Assembly (NCBI GenBank): GCA_041281825.1
Contig: CP166298.1
Span: 5,084,001 to 5,148,000, forward strand
From: Paenibacillus_D tarimensis_A
GTDB taxonomy: Bacteria; Bacillota; Bacilli; Paenibacillales; Paenibacillaceae
Reading direction: 5' to 3'
Length of the DNA: 64,000 nt
Made by a program: the position numbers and the translations under genes. The first letter of the stretch is position 1; each line of letters starts with the position of its first letter. Below are positions 1 to 7,862 of this stretch, piece by piece. The notes under the pieces were generated by a model. That model made no database searches and had not been told where the DNA came from. It worked only from the letters and a program-made list of their open reading frames with translations.

Positions 1-1573
1 TCCTCAGAAAAATTGGAATCTGCTTGTGATTGTCACGGTATGCATGGTTGCCGCTCCGATTACGGGAAGTATGATGATCATTTTGGAAAATATGTGGGGA
101 CGCTTCATCATCCGCGTGTCCGGCCGGGGAAGAGCGGACTTATACAACGGTATTCAGAATCGGTCAATGGAATGGCTGCGTTCGAATAAGAGCGGCGATC
201 TCTTGACCCGAATGCTCGATGACACCCGTTCGATCACCGATCTGGTGAACGGACGGCTCGGATTCATGCTGTTTCACGTTGTGACGATCACTGTCGGATC
301 GGCGATTCTGCTTGTGCTTGAGCCCGGGATGGCTTCCATCGTGCTTGTATTATGGATCGGGCAAGCCGTTCTAATGACGAAGCTGGGCAAACATGTCAAA
401 CAGAGAGCGGCAGATACCGCACGTCATAACTCGCTCGTCGCCGAGACCGTCCGTGAACTCGTGTCCGGAGCCGCCTTCATTAAAGCGGCCGGAAAGGAGA
501 CTCAGGCTCTCGCCAATGTGAGAGCCTGCTTGGATCAGGAATGGGACCACACCCGGCGCGGCGTCCGGGCCGATCATAAGGCTCGAATGATCCATACGGC
601 GCTGGATGCGTTCATCCTTGTATTGATGTATTCGGCAGGCGGCTGGTTCGTGCTGCACGATCAACTGACGCTTGGGTCGCTTGTTGCCTTCGTTGCGGTA
701 TATAACTGGCTGCGGCCATTCGGAATTCAACTGATACAGATGGTCTTTGCTGCCATGAAAGTGATCCCATCGATTGACCGGGTAACGGAGATCGCTTTTC
801 CGGCGCATGAGAGGAAAGGGGGAGTTATTCCTGAGGGATTGGTGACACTGGAGGCGCAGCGTGTATCCTTCCGGTACGACAGCCGGACGGCGCTCAGCGA
901 CGTGAGCTTTCGGATTGCACCCGGCTCTATTGTATCTATTGTCGGTCACCGGGGCTCGGGCAAATCGACGCTCGCCGATCTGCTCCTCGGTCTGCGCGAA
1001 CCGGCTTCCGGCATCGTCAGCTTCAGCGACATTCCGCTCGTTCACCTCGACCCTTCTTGGCTGCGGCGTCATGTGCTTTGTGTGACACAGGATGTAATGC
1101 TCCGAAGCGGTACGATTCATGACAATATCATCTATGGAAGCGATGAAGTCGGGATGGAGGCCGTCCATGAAGCCGTCCGCACCGCTGAGCTGGAAGAGTG
1201 GATTTCCCGCCTTCCCGATGGACTTCATACCGTTGTAGGCGAGCAGGCGCTTCAAATCTCAGGCGGCGAAAGACAGCGGATCAGCATCGCCCGCGCAATT
1301 CTGCGCAAGCCGGACATTCTGATTCTTGATGAGGCGACCTCGTCGCTCGATCAAGGAACAGAACGAAGGCTGCTGGAAGGGCTCATCCGGGATTTGAAAG
1401 GGACCACGCTCATCTTTATCACCCATCGGCTCGAGATTGCCCTGCGTTCGGACGAAATCCTCGTCATGGACAATGGCCGCCTTGCTGAAAGAGGCGATCA
1501 TGCCGAGCTTATTTCGCGGCCGAGCATTTACCGCGAGCTTTGGGCGGCGCAGGGAGCGGGTGGGAAGGAATAA
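1..1573 (+). CDS. ABC exporter, fused permease and ATPase, 5'-truncated by window edge
   Basis: The reading frame is open from base 2, so the start lies outside the window; an internal GTG at 26 is not a convincing start. The visible part holds the later transmembrane helices of a type-I ABC exporter domain, then a complete nucleotide-binding domain. The Walker A motif is GHRGSGKST, the signature is ISGGERQ, the Walker B is ILILDEAT, and the H-loop is ITHRL. The family (MsbA/LmrA-like half-transporters, about 580 residues) works as a homo- or heterodimer in the membrane, exporting lipids, drugs or peptides by ATP hydrolysis. The substrate cannot be told from sequence. A strong terminator follows 30 bases after the stop, so this is the last gene of its unit. 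Confidence 0.9.
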   Translation, partial: PQKNWNLLVIVTVCMVAAPITGSMMIILENMWGRFIIRVSGRGRADLYNGIQNRSMEWLRSNKSGDLLTRMLDDTRSITDLVNGRLGFMLFHVVTITVGSAILLVLEPGMASIVLVLWIGQAVLMTKLGKHVKQRAADTARHNSLVAETVRELVSGAAFIKAAGKETQALANVRACLDQEWDHTRRGVRADHKARMIHTALDAFILVLMYSAGGWFVLHDQLTLGSLVAFVAVYNWLRPFGIQLIQMVFAAMKVIPSIDRVTEIAFPAHERKGGVIPEGLVTLEAQRVSFRYDSRTALSDVSFRIAPGSIVSIVGHRGSGKSTLADLLLGLREPASGIVSFSDIPLVHLDPSWLRRHVLCVTQDVMLRSGTIHDNIIYGSDEVGMEAVHEAVRTAELEEWISRLPDGLHTVVGEQALQISGGERQRISIARAILRKPDILILDEATSSLDQGTERRLLEGLIRDLKGTTLIFITHRLEIALRSDEILVMDNGRLAERGDHAELISRPSIYRELWAAQGAGGKE

Positions 1574-1603
1574 TAACGATAATAACGGACTGCTCGGAAT
1601 ACG

Positions 1604-1650
1604 AAAAAAGTCAGCAAAAGTAATGACGATTACTTTCGCTGACTTTTTAT
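1604..1650 (+). terminator. Rho-independent terminator of the ABC exporter gene
   Basis: An interrupted inverted repeat (AGTCAGC and AAAGTAAT against ATTACTTT and GCTGACT) has a GACG loop and is followed by TTTTTATTTT. It lies about 30 bases after the ABC exporter stop codon. Confidence 0.85.
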
Positions 1651-1688
1651 TTTGGCTATGTTAAACTTGCTTGTTGATTTTCATACAA

Positions 1689-1720
1689 AAGTTAACCGCC
1701 CACTGAAAGGCGGTTAACTT
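1689..1720 (-). terminator. Terminator of the GNAT gene
   Basis: A perfect 12-bp stem (AAGTTAACCGCC/GGCGGTTAACTT) with an 8-base loop lies 19 bases beyond the stop of the minus-strand acetyltransferase. On that strand the stem is followed by TTTTG. Together with the plus-strand terminator before it, it insulates the convergent genes. Confidence 0.8.
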
Positions 1721-1738
1721 AATCCAATGGCTATTCAT

Positions 1739-2209
1739 CTATAAATGCTTTTCATAAAATACCATTGTCATTTTGTCGTTAGTTACTTTTGTTGCACCCG
1801 TTTTTTTATAGCCTATCTTTTCATACAAATAACAGTTTCCTTTCTCTTGTAAGATGGTACCCAATTTCCATGACTTTGCATCATCATATATCTGCTCAAC
1901 CATTGTAAAGACTTTTTGAGCAATTCCTTTTCCTTGATGTTCTGGCAGTATAAAAATTGGGCTAACACTATAGATTTGATTATCTTTTTTCACGACTCTA
2001 ATTCCACCAACAGCAACCTCAAGATGATGAATTATGAAATAATCTGTAAAAGATTGATTGATTTGAGTAATAATTCTTTCTACGGTTTCATTGGCGGGGC
2101 TTGTTTCAAAATCCTGATATTTTTCCAACAAGGGCATAAATGCTTTGACTTTCATTTCATGAATAGTCACTGCATCTTTTAAATCTGCTTTACATAATGA
2201 AACCTCCAT
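1739..2209 (-). CDS. GNAT-family N-acetyltransferase
   Basis: A 156-residue single-domain protein. It has the GNAT acetyl-CoA-binding signature HQGKGIAQKVF (motif A, Q/R-x-x-G-x-G/A) around residues 90-100, followed by the C-terminal 'NCYLYEKIGYKKTG' strand-loop typical of motif B. GNAT enzymes move an acetyl group from acetyl-CoA to an amine of a small molecule or protein in the cytoplasm; the substrate here is unknown. The start is supported by GGAGG 9-10 bases upstream. The codon use is more AT-rich than in the flanking ABC gene. It appears monocistronic, with its own terminator. Confidence 0.88.
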   Translation of the reverse strand: MEVSLCKADLKDAVTIHEMKVKAFMPLLEKYQDFETSPANETVERIITQINQSFTDYFIIHHLEVAVGGIRVVKKDNQIYSVSPIFILPEHQGKGIAQKVFTMVEQIYDDAKSWKLGTILQEKGNCYLYEKIGYKKTGATKVTNDKMTMVFYEKHL

Positions 2210-2273
2210 TAAATATATACCTCCTATTGAGACGCTTGTTAAAAATACGATTTATAGTACATGCTCTGTTAAC

Positions 2274-3319
2274 TTAGTACAAGAAAGATGTTCGTCTAAG
2301 TTTGGTGTTTGTTTCATTTACAGCAAATAAACAAGATAAAACTAACATATTTTTCTTATTCGACGTTGTATTCTCATATTCCTTGCTGTCTAAGTAACGG
2401 AACCACGCCAGATAATGTTGCAAATACTTGGTAGCAACACCATTAAAGCGGTCCATCCATTTCTTTAAACGGCTGTGATAGCTATTTACGTTTTGAATGT
2501 GGTACACGCCTTTCACACGTTGCTTCCCGTCAGATTTGAAACGGTAATGAAGCAAACCTTTCTTGTTCGCATAAAAACTGAATGCCCTCCACGAATCGGT
2601 ACAAAGAACGTTTGAGGTAGAGAGATTCACGCCAATAGCTTCATCTAACTTAGATGTCCGAATACGCCCACGCCCAAGAACGCCAGAGTAAGTTATCTTT
2701 TGACGGTCACGGGCAACCAAAACGCAAACCTGGTCGTTGCTGATACCACGATATTTTGCTTTGCCGCCACGTTTGCGTGGTTTACGTTCGGTAATTTTCC
2801 GCTTGCCCTTTTCCGAGAATAAGAAATAAGTCTCGTCCATTTCGACGATGCCTTGGAAAGATTCGGTTGGAATTTGCTTCAAAGCGGCAAGGATTTTATG
2901 TCGCCAGTAAAACAAGGTCACATGCGTAACTTCTTCATGCAGTATTTCAGCACACTTACGAAGGGAAAAGCCTTCAATCATGCATTCAATGAATCGAACC
3001 CAAAGATGAGGTCTGCGTGTGCGTTGGAGAGGTGTGTTCGTAAGGTCGTTAAACGTTTGACGGCAGGACTTACAACGGTAACGTTACGTTTGACCTCCCC
3101 AGTACGGGTTTTTACAACGTATTTACCGAACCGAACAACAGAATAATTTTTGCAATGCGGACAAACAAGCCCGTCTTTATGCTTCTGTTCTTGAATTTCA
3201 TCTATTTCTCGTAATGGAGCCGAAATTCCCTTTGTTCGAGATTGCAAAAAATAGATAAGCTCTCGCTTTCCGCTATCATCCAGGGTATCCGCAAGCCGTT
3301 TCAATTCCTTCAAATCCAT
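2274..3319 (-). pseudogene. IS1595-family (ISXO2-like) transposase, frameshifted
   Basis: Two overlapping frames together encode one DDE transposase. The first (2978..3319) has the N-terminal zinc ribbon start VCPHCKNYSVVRFGKY. The second (2274..2981) carries the catalytic part with 'VEMDETYFLFSEKGKR', 'LCTDSWRAF' and the C-terminal 'HYHSRLKKWMDRFNG'-like segment. Near 3080 the first frame leaves the correct path: after 'TRTGEVKR' the family sequence 'YRCKSC-QTFNDLTNTPL' continues in the other frame, which needs one extra base. The element is therefore probably dead through a one-base deletion, or a sequencing error. I could not identify convincing terminal inverted repeats or a target duplication, so the limits given are those of the coding part only. 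Confidence 0.85.
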
Positions 3320-3543
3320 GGTTAAATCATCTCCGAAACAATAATGTTATCCTAATTTTAGAACAAATGTTCGTAAATATCAAATATCAACATTAAGGAT
3401 TAACATAGCCTTTATTTTTATACACTCGAGAGACTCCCGTACCCCGTTCTTTTTGAAGACCGGCTCATTTTCAATCCAATAAAACAATGTCCATGACCAG
3501 CTTTCTGTGAAGGAATTTTTATACAAAAACATATATATGCTCC

Positions 3544-3918
3544 TTATACAACACCTACCTGCCATTGATCCTCATACACAATATGACCGACAACATTGGT
3601 ATAAACGACATCGTAGGCCACGCCGTATTTATCCAACAAATCCATTAACGGCCCCAACCTCTCGATCATCTCCGCCGATTTCTCCGTCTTGAACCACGTG
3701 ATGGCTTTCATTTGGTTTCCGTCTTCGTAAAATGGAGGCTCCGGCAGATGCCTGACAAACCAATCCTCAATAGCCAAAAACAATGCTTTTTCCTCTTCGT
3801 TCAAACAATTCGAACGCATTGTGCCTCTCAACAGATGCCAGCAAGCCCCAAAGATGCCAACCGGTTTCCCTGTTTTGCCGCAGTAACGGACTTGGATACG
3901 AAGATACTTTTGTCTCAT
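3544..3918 (-). CDS. Conserved hypothetical protein cotranscribed with hisS paralogue
   Basis: A 124-residue soluble protein without a recognised domain; it has 'VRYCGKTGKPVGIFGACWHLL' near the N-terminus and is rich in aromatic residues. The gene begins 4 bases after the hisS stop, and its ribosome site (GGAGGA) lies inside the last hisS codons, so the two form one operon and share the attenuated leader upstream of hisS. Any job in aminoacylation or resistance is inference from position only. Confidence 0.7.
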   Translation of the reverse strand: MRQKYLRIQVRYCGKTGKPVGIFGACWHLLRGTMRSNCLNEEEKALFLAIEDWFVRHLPEPPFYEDGNQMKAITWFKTEKSAEMIERLGPLMDLLDKYGVAYDVVYTNVVGHIVYEDQWQVGVV

Positions 3919-3922
3919 GCTG

Positions 3923-5221
3923 TTATCCTCCTACAACTCGTTCGATTCTGTATATCGCTTCCTGGACCGTGAGCACCGATTCCGTCATTTCCTCCATATC
4001 CTTCAAACGCACCTTGCCAAGCCTCACTTCATCCTCGCCTGCCAGCAGGACGAACCGAATCCCTTGGATCGAGGCGGCGGCCAGCGATCTTTTCAACTTC
4101 CTTCCGCTTGTGTCCATTCCCGTACGTATACCGCAAGCGCGAAGTTCGGCGGCTATGTTCAAAACATCCGGAATCACGTTCCCGATCGAAATGACAACAA
4201 CGGATACAACTGATGATTGCTCTACTTCCCGATTGCCAATCATCTGAATCATCGATTCCATACCGAACGACAGACCGACGGTCGGATAACGGATATCATC
4301 CCTGCCAACCAATTGACCGATAATAGCATCGTATCGTCCGCCGCCGCCCAAGCTTGAAGTATAAGCATTGGTAGCATCAAAGATTTCGTACACCGTTCCG
4401 GTATAAAATGACAAGCCCCGCGACAGAAACGGGTCAAAGATACATGTATCGGCCAGTCCGATCTTTTCGATGATTTCCTGTAAGGCCCGCACCTCTACCG
4501 CCCCGGGATAATTCCCGGTTCTATGTTTGTCGGAAAGTTGTTCAATGCTTGGTTTTTCCATTTCAATCAGTTCCAATATCGAAGCCGTCGTTTCCGTCCC
4601 AATCCCTTTACCTAGTAATTCTTCTCCCACGCCTTCTTGACCGATCTTCGCAAGCTTGTCAAGCGTCAGCATAACGGACAGCAGCTCACAGGCAGGCACC
4701 CCGATAGATTCAAGCAACTCACCCAGAAATCTTCGATTATTCCATCTCACAATGATTGGTATCTCAAGACTGCGAAACACTTGAGCTGCAAGCTGCATCA
4801 GCTCCGCTTCGGCCTCAGCCCCTGCGACTCCGACGGTGTCGACATCGCATTGCAGAAATTCGCGCAACCTCCCCCTCTTCACCGGTCCGTCACGGAACAC
4901 TTTCCCGATCTCGTACCGCTTGTACGGAAGCTCAATGCCGGGATTCAGCGCGATTACCTTGGCAAAAGGAATCGTCAGGTCGTAACGAAGCCCGAGCCTG
5001 CGCTTCCCTTGATCCGTCAGTTGATACATCTCCTTGACGATTTCATCCCCGCCGGCATATTTCGAGTTCAGCAGATCCAGCTCATTTAATACCGTAGCCT
5101 CCATTTCTTCAAATCCATACAGCTCAAACGTTTCCCGAAGCAGGGTTTGAACCTTTCTCCGGATTGCCTGTTCCTTCCCGTAATAATCGAACGTCCCTTT
5201 TACATTTTGCACGCGTCTCAT
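3923..5221 (-). CDS. hisS: Histidine--tRNA ligase, divergent paralogue
   Basis: A 432-residue class II aminoacyl-tRNA synthetase that charges tRNA-His with histidine using ATP. Motif 2 is 'FRDGPVKRGRLREFLQCD' (residues 109-126). The HisRS signature 'RGLSFYTGTVYEIF' is at about 268-281, compared with the usual RGLDYYTG. 'LGGGGRYD' is at 291-298, motif 3 is 'PTVGLSFGMES', and the last 100 residues form the anticodon-binding domain. Length fits the family. The start may be ATG at 5221, directly after AAAGGA, or GTG at 5212 with better spacing. It stands apart from aspS, unlike the usual Bacillales hisS-aspS pair, which suggests a second copy. The gene is preceded by a transcription attenuator and a leader peptide containing His codons. 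Confidence 0.9.
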   Translation of the reverse strand: MRRVQNVKGTFDYYGKEQAIRRKVQTLLRETFELYGFEEMEATVLNELDLLNSKYAGGDEIVKEMYQLTDQGKRRLGLRYDLTIPFAKVIALNPGIELPYKRYEIGKVFRDGPVKRGRLREFLQCDVDTVGVAGAEAEAELMQLAAQVFRSLEIPIIVRWNNRRFLGELLESIGVPACELLSVMLTLDKLAKIGQEGVGEELLGKGIGTETTASILELIEMEKPSIEQLSDKHRTGNYPGAVEVRALQEIIEKIGLADTCIFDPFLSRGLSFYTGTVYEIFDATNAYTSSLGGGGRYDAIIGQLVGRDDIRYPTVGLSFGMESMIQMIGNREVEQSSVVSVVVISIGNVIPDVLNIAAELRACGIRTGMDTSGRKLKRSLAAASIQGIRFVLLAGEDEVRLGKVRLKDMEEMTESVLTVQEAIYRIERVVGG

Positions 5222-5235
5222 TCCTTTCCCGATGT

Positions 5236-5273
5236 AAAAATAAAAAACGCGCCGGACCCTTTGGTCCTGCGCG
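5236..5273 (-). terminator. Attenuator terminator directly before hisS
   Basis: On the minus strand an 11-position stem (CGCGCAGGACC/GGTCCGGCGCG, one mismatch; bases 5248-5273) with a 4-base loop is followed by TTTTTTATTTTT. It ends about 15 bases before the hisS start, so it must be read through for hisS expression. An upstream segment (CCTGCG, 5284-5289) can pair with the first arm (CGCAGG, 5266-5271) and would then break this terminator. Confidence 0.8.
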
Positions 5274-5283
5274 CTTGGTATGC

Positions 5284-5346
5284 CGCAGGCGGGCCAACGC
5301 GAATAGCGTTAGCCCGCCCTGAAATTTGATTCAGGAGTGCTAACGC
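5284..5346 (-). promoter_or_regulatory. Mutually exclusive hairpins of the hisS leader RNA
   Basis: Segment 1 (5339-5346) can pair with part of segment 2 (5306-5313): GCGTTAGC with GCTAACGC, enclosing a CCTGAA/TTCAGG hairpin. Alternatively segment 2 (5306-5318) pairs over 13 bp with segment 3 (5288-5300), which locks away the neighbouring CCTGCG. Segment 1 contains the stop codon of the leader peptide. The two folds cannot coexist, which is the arrangement expected of ribosome-controlled attenuation; the mechanism is inferred. Confidence 0.65.
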
Positions 5347-5387
5347 TGCTTGTGATAATGAAGTTGAACTTGCATGAATGTATTCAT
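5340..5387 (-). CDS. Leader peptide MNTFMQVQLHYHKQR of the hisS attenuator
   Basis: A 15-codon reading frame with a strong ribosome site (AAGGGGA, 7-8 bases before ATG) starts about 24 bases after the predicted transcription start. It contains two His codons (residues 10 and 12) shortly before the end, and its stop codon lies inside the first arm of the alternative hairpins. A ribosome waiting for His-tRNA at codon 10 would leave arm 1 partly free; one that reaches the stop would cover it. This is the classic layout of amino-acid leader attenuation, here in front of the enzyme that makes His-tRNA. Confidence 0.65.
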   Translation of the reverse strand: MNTFMQVQLHYHKQR

Positions 5388-5417
5388 GATATCGTCCCCT
5401 TCAACTTGGTACCCCTG

Positions 5418-5446
5418 ATTATAGCGAAATCCAGGAATAGATGCAA
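5418..5446 (-). promoter_or_regulatory. Sigma-A promoter of the hisS leader
   Basis: A TTGCAT -35 box (5441-5446), a 17-base spacer and a perfect TATAAT -10 box (5418-5423) on the minus strand. Transcription is predicted to start near 5411, in the gap after the VOC gene, giving a leader of roughly 190 bases before hisS. Confidence 0.75.
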
Positions 5447-5484
5447 TAATTTGTTTGACCGGAGAACGTCGGCACGAGTCATCT

Positions 5485-5859
5485 TTACCAATGTGCCTGA
5501 AGCTTGTTCCCGCTCGGGTCATAAAAATGAAAGAAGTAATGCCCGTTGTCTTCCTTCATATCATCCACCTTAACTCCTTGCTCGATAAGGGATTCACGCA
5601 ACTGATGAATATGCGGACTTGTGAATCCGATCATGAACTCGGACTCACCATTTCTAGAGAAGTGTCCCCGTGACTCTCTGTCGGCCTTAACTAAGACGAG
5701 CAACGCGCCTGCCTTTAATTCGACCACAGCCAGCTCTTCATTTTCACGGCGCAATGTAAATCCCAAGCACTCTGTATACCAACGTACGGAATCCTTCAAT
5801 TCGTTCACCGGAATCCGGAAATAATGAATTTCTTCGATTAAAGAATTAGACTGAGACAT
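5485..5859 (-). CDS. VOC-family protein (glyoxalase/bleomycin-resistance fold)
   Basis: A 124-residue protein with the paired beta-alpha-beta-beta-beta modules of the vicinal oxygen chelate fold. Its first module is 'IEEIHYFRIPVNELKDSVRWYTECLGF' (split: IHYFRIPV, then WYTECLGF) and its second ends in 'HYFFHFYDPSGNKLQAHW'. Members bind a metal or a hydrophobic drug, acting as glyoxalases, dioxygenases, thiol transferases or antibiotic-binding proteins. The C-terminal 'FYDPSGN' is typical. AAAGGAAG stands 9 bases before the ATG. It is followed by the promoter of the hisS leader, so it belongs to a separate unit. Confidence 0.85.
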   Translation of the reverse strand: MSQSNSLIEEIHYFRIPVNELKDSVRWYTECLGFTLRRENEELAVVELKAGALLVLVKADRESRGHFSRNGESEFMIGFTSPHIHQLRESLIEQGVKVDDMKEDNGHYFFHFYDPSGNKLQAHW

Positions 5860-5885
5860 AGATAATACTTCCTTTCATAATAAAG

Positions 5886-6247
5886 TCAATTTATTGGAAT
5901 ACACAAATCCATTTCGAAATCCTGCTCAATTTTCCCGTAAATCCTGTCTCTATACGTGATAATGCTTTCATAGAAATATTCGTATGTGTAACCTTCATCT
6001 TCTTTCATCCATGCTTCATCCCATACACCATAAACATCTCCGGCACTTAAATCTTTATTTTTATGGATTACAGCATACCTTCCGTTCGGTATTGTAATAC
6101 ACTCCAGGCCGTCCGGAACGTTATCAAAATGTTCCACTTCGATTCCTATATAATAAATATGATCATCCGGATTATATTCGTTATGGAGCTGAGAAACCAA
6201 AGCTACACCATAATGTGCTTCTCGATTCGTCCAGCCCTGTATTTCAT
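5886..6247 (-). pseudogene. GyrI-like/AraC effector-binding domain protein, N-terminus broken
   Basis: The readable part (5886..6200) encodes 'YYIGIEVEHFDNVPDGLECITIP', 'GRYAVIHKNKDLS' and ends in 'MDLCIPIN', the pattern of the GyrI-like small-molecule-binding domain. Upstream codons in the same frame (GWTNREAHYGVALVSQL) clearly belong to the family but no in-frame ATG with a ribosome site exists. An ATG with an excellent GAGGTGA site at 6247 lies in another frame and stops after 14 codons. This suggests a deletion or frameshift that removed the N-terminal third. A TTG at 6200 would be an alternative start but has no ribosome site. Confidence 0.6.
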
Positions 6248-6270
6248 TTCCGTCACCTCAATTTTTAGGC

Positions 6271-6729
6271 TTATTTTATAGGAATCAGTACTTCCGCTTC
6301 ATCCGGCCAGACAGGGCGTGCGAAACGGTAGATTTCCAGGGCAAGGGCCCGTCCGTCGTTTTGTAAACCGTTACTGTTCAAATAATCGTGGATGACCTGA
6401 TACGGATCCCCCTTAGACTTCACCTTCGCATAACGATGCGGGGGAATTGTAAACCCGATCATCCCTTCCGGAACTTCCGACAAGTCCTCCACTTCCATAC
6501 AAATCATGTATGTAAACAGAACCTCACAGGAAAAGCTGGGGCTGATATACCGCTCCGGATGAATCGCGTTTTGAATATCGCCTTTGCGCTCCATAAATTG
6601 CCGTTTCATCGCTTCCACCCGCTTGGGGTCGTGTCCCTTGAAGGGGGAAGTCACGGATAATCCTATCAGTTTGATCTCCGGCATTTCTATGATTTCTACG
6701 TTCGCTGCTTGATTCGGTGCTTGGTTCAT
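6271..6729 (-). CDS. GyrI-like small-molecule-binding domain protein
   Basis: A 152-residue stand-alone effector-binding domain of the GyrI/AraC_E_bind type. Diagnostic stretches are 'IIEMPEIKLIGLSV' at the N-terminus, 'MICMEVEDLSEVPEGMIGFTIPPHRYAKV' (shown here in parts: VPEGMIGFTIPPHRYA) in the middle and 'EVLIPIK' at the end. Such proteins bind amphipathic small molecules and occur as regulators, gyrase inhibitors or hydrolases. AAGGGATGAG precedes the ATG. It is the neighbour of a broken relative downstream and of a third fragment at 9077-9253, so the region has several copies of this domain. Confidence 0.85.
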   Translation of the reverse strand: MNQAPNQAANVEIIEMPEIKLIGLSVTSPFKGHDPKRVEAMKRQFMERKGDIQNAIHPERYISPSFSCEVLFTYMICMEVEDLSEVPEGMIGFTIPPHRYAKVKSKGDPYQVIHDYLNSNGLQNDGRALALEIYRFARPVWPDEAEVLIPIK

Positions 6730-6767
6730 TAACTACTCATCCCTTCTGTCAAAATGTTCGATCAACA

Positions 6768-7835
6768 TCAATCGGCGCTGCAGCACAAGTCATGCAGCTT
6801 CTCAAGAATATCATGCGCTTCAATCTCAAGCCCTCGGATCCCGGCCAATGCTTCTATCGCTTCCCTTCGCCGGTCGGGGTCCTCGATGGGTGCATGAGGC
6901 TGGCTCCATGGAAACAACTGATTTAATGAGCGAAAAGCCTCTTGAATCTGCCTGTAGTGTTCCGACGCACGGCCCAGCTCTTCGGACAAAACACCGTCAA
7001 ACCGATCGGCTGCTTCACTCAGGAATAAATGTGCAAAGCGTCGGCTTTCGTGGCATATATCGGTAAAGTAACCCATATAAAAGCCATGGATTGTATTGCT
7101 TCGCAATGAATCCATCCACCGGTCGAATGCCGCAGCTCCGCTGTAAAACGTTCGTCCGCCCCATTTGTACGTACCACGTTTATTATGATTCAATGCGAGA
7201 GCAAGAGCCGCACGGAGCGCAGTGCGGTCATCCGACGGCTCAACCGGGGAGACCCAATGCAGCGATATAAAACCGCCTTCTTCCGGATCTCCTGTATAGA
7301 CCCCATCGTTCGCCCATTCTCCGGACCGTTCTCTCTCCCTGCATGAGGCGCATGGGCAATAATTGCGGCCAAGCTTGGACCATGGGATAGCATTGTCAGA
7401 GCCTTCATGCCCGTTGCCCCCATGCCATGAGTACGAGTAATACCCTGTATCGTCATAACCGTATACAACGGACGTTTCGTTACCCAAATCGAGCTCTTTG
7501 GCGAAGACGGGCAAGCCTTGATCGAGCGCGGATCTCGCCTTGGCCCAAGCCTCCCGCTGAAGCCGCTCAAACTCAATTTTATCCGCAAACGTATGAAATC
7601 CCCGAATATCCAGTCCCAAATGGCGCGCCAATGTAAACATCTCTTCTTCAGGCTCTCCGATGTTTGGGGCTGACAGCCGGTCATCGACGACGGTCATAAA
7701 AGCGTTGCCTGACATGCCGTAGATCCAGGCCGAAGAAACCGGAATGTTGAAATAATCGAGGCAGGATTTCAACGCCCCGATGTGCGACTTGTGAAAGCCG
7801 GAAAAACGATAGCCGTCCAATTTCATCTTAAGCAT
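6768..7835 (-). CDS. BtrH-like (papain-fold C39-like) domain protein
   Basis: A 355-residue protein of the family seen in three other places of this window. It has an N-terminal 'Gxxx..CLDYFNIP...WIYGMSGNAF' segment resembling the nucleophile helix of BtrH/C39-type papain-like folds (Cys in 'ALKSCLDYF'). A central 'ETSVVYGYDDTGYYSYSW' corresponds to the His-strand of C39 peptidases, but the His is replaced by Tyr. A C-terminal helical half has 'AAAFDRWMDSLRSN' and 'LFPWSQP'. BtrH is an acyl-ACP transferase of butirosin synthesis; a similar transferase role is possible but unproved. It carries an insertion (residues about 160-185) with a CxCxxC cluster, absent from its paralogues. It is 27 bases downstream of its paralogue. 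Confidence 0.65.
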   Translation of the reverse strand: MLKMKLDGYRFSGFHKSHIGALKSCLDYFNIPVSSAWIYGMSGNAFMTVVDDRLSAPNIGEPEEEMFTLARHLGLDIRGFHTFADKIEFERLQREAWAKARSALDQGLPVFAKELDLGNETSVVYGYDDTGYYSYSWHGGNGHEGSDNAIPWSKLGRNYCPCASCRERERSGEWANDGVYTGDPEEGGFISLHWVSPVEPSDDRTALRAALALALNHNKRGTYKWGGRTFYSGAAAFDRWMDSLRSNTIHGFYMGYFTDICHESRRFAHLFLSEAADRFDGVLSEELGRASEHYRQIQEAFRSLNQLFPWSQPHAPIEDPDRRREAIEALAGIRGLEIEAHDILEKLHDLCCSAD

Positions 7836-7862
7836 GGTGATAACTCCCTTCTATGAAGATTT

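Noticed and set aside
371..1255. Long minus-strand frame inside the ABC exporter gene
   Set aside because: It is antisense to clear Walker and signature motifs, has no ribosome site and no family resemblance; a shadow frame.
5222..5411. T-box riboswitch before hisS
   Set aside because: Neither an AGTA stem I nor a TGGNACCGCG T-box could be found; the GGTACC near 5409 lies at the transcription start and lacks context. The leader-peptide model fits better.
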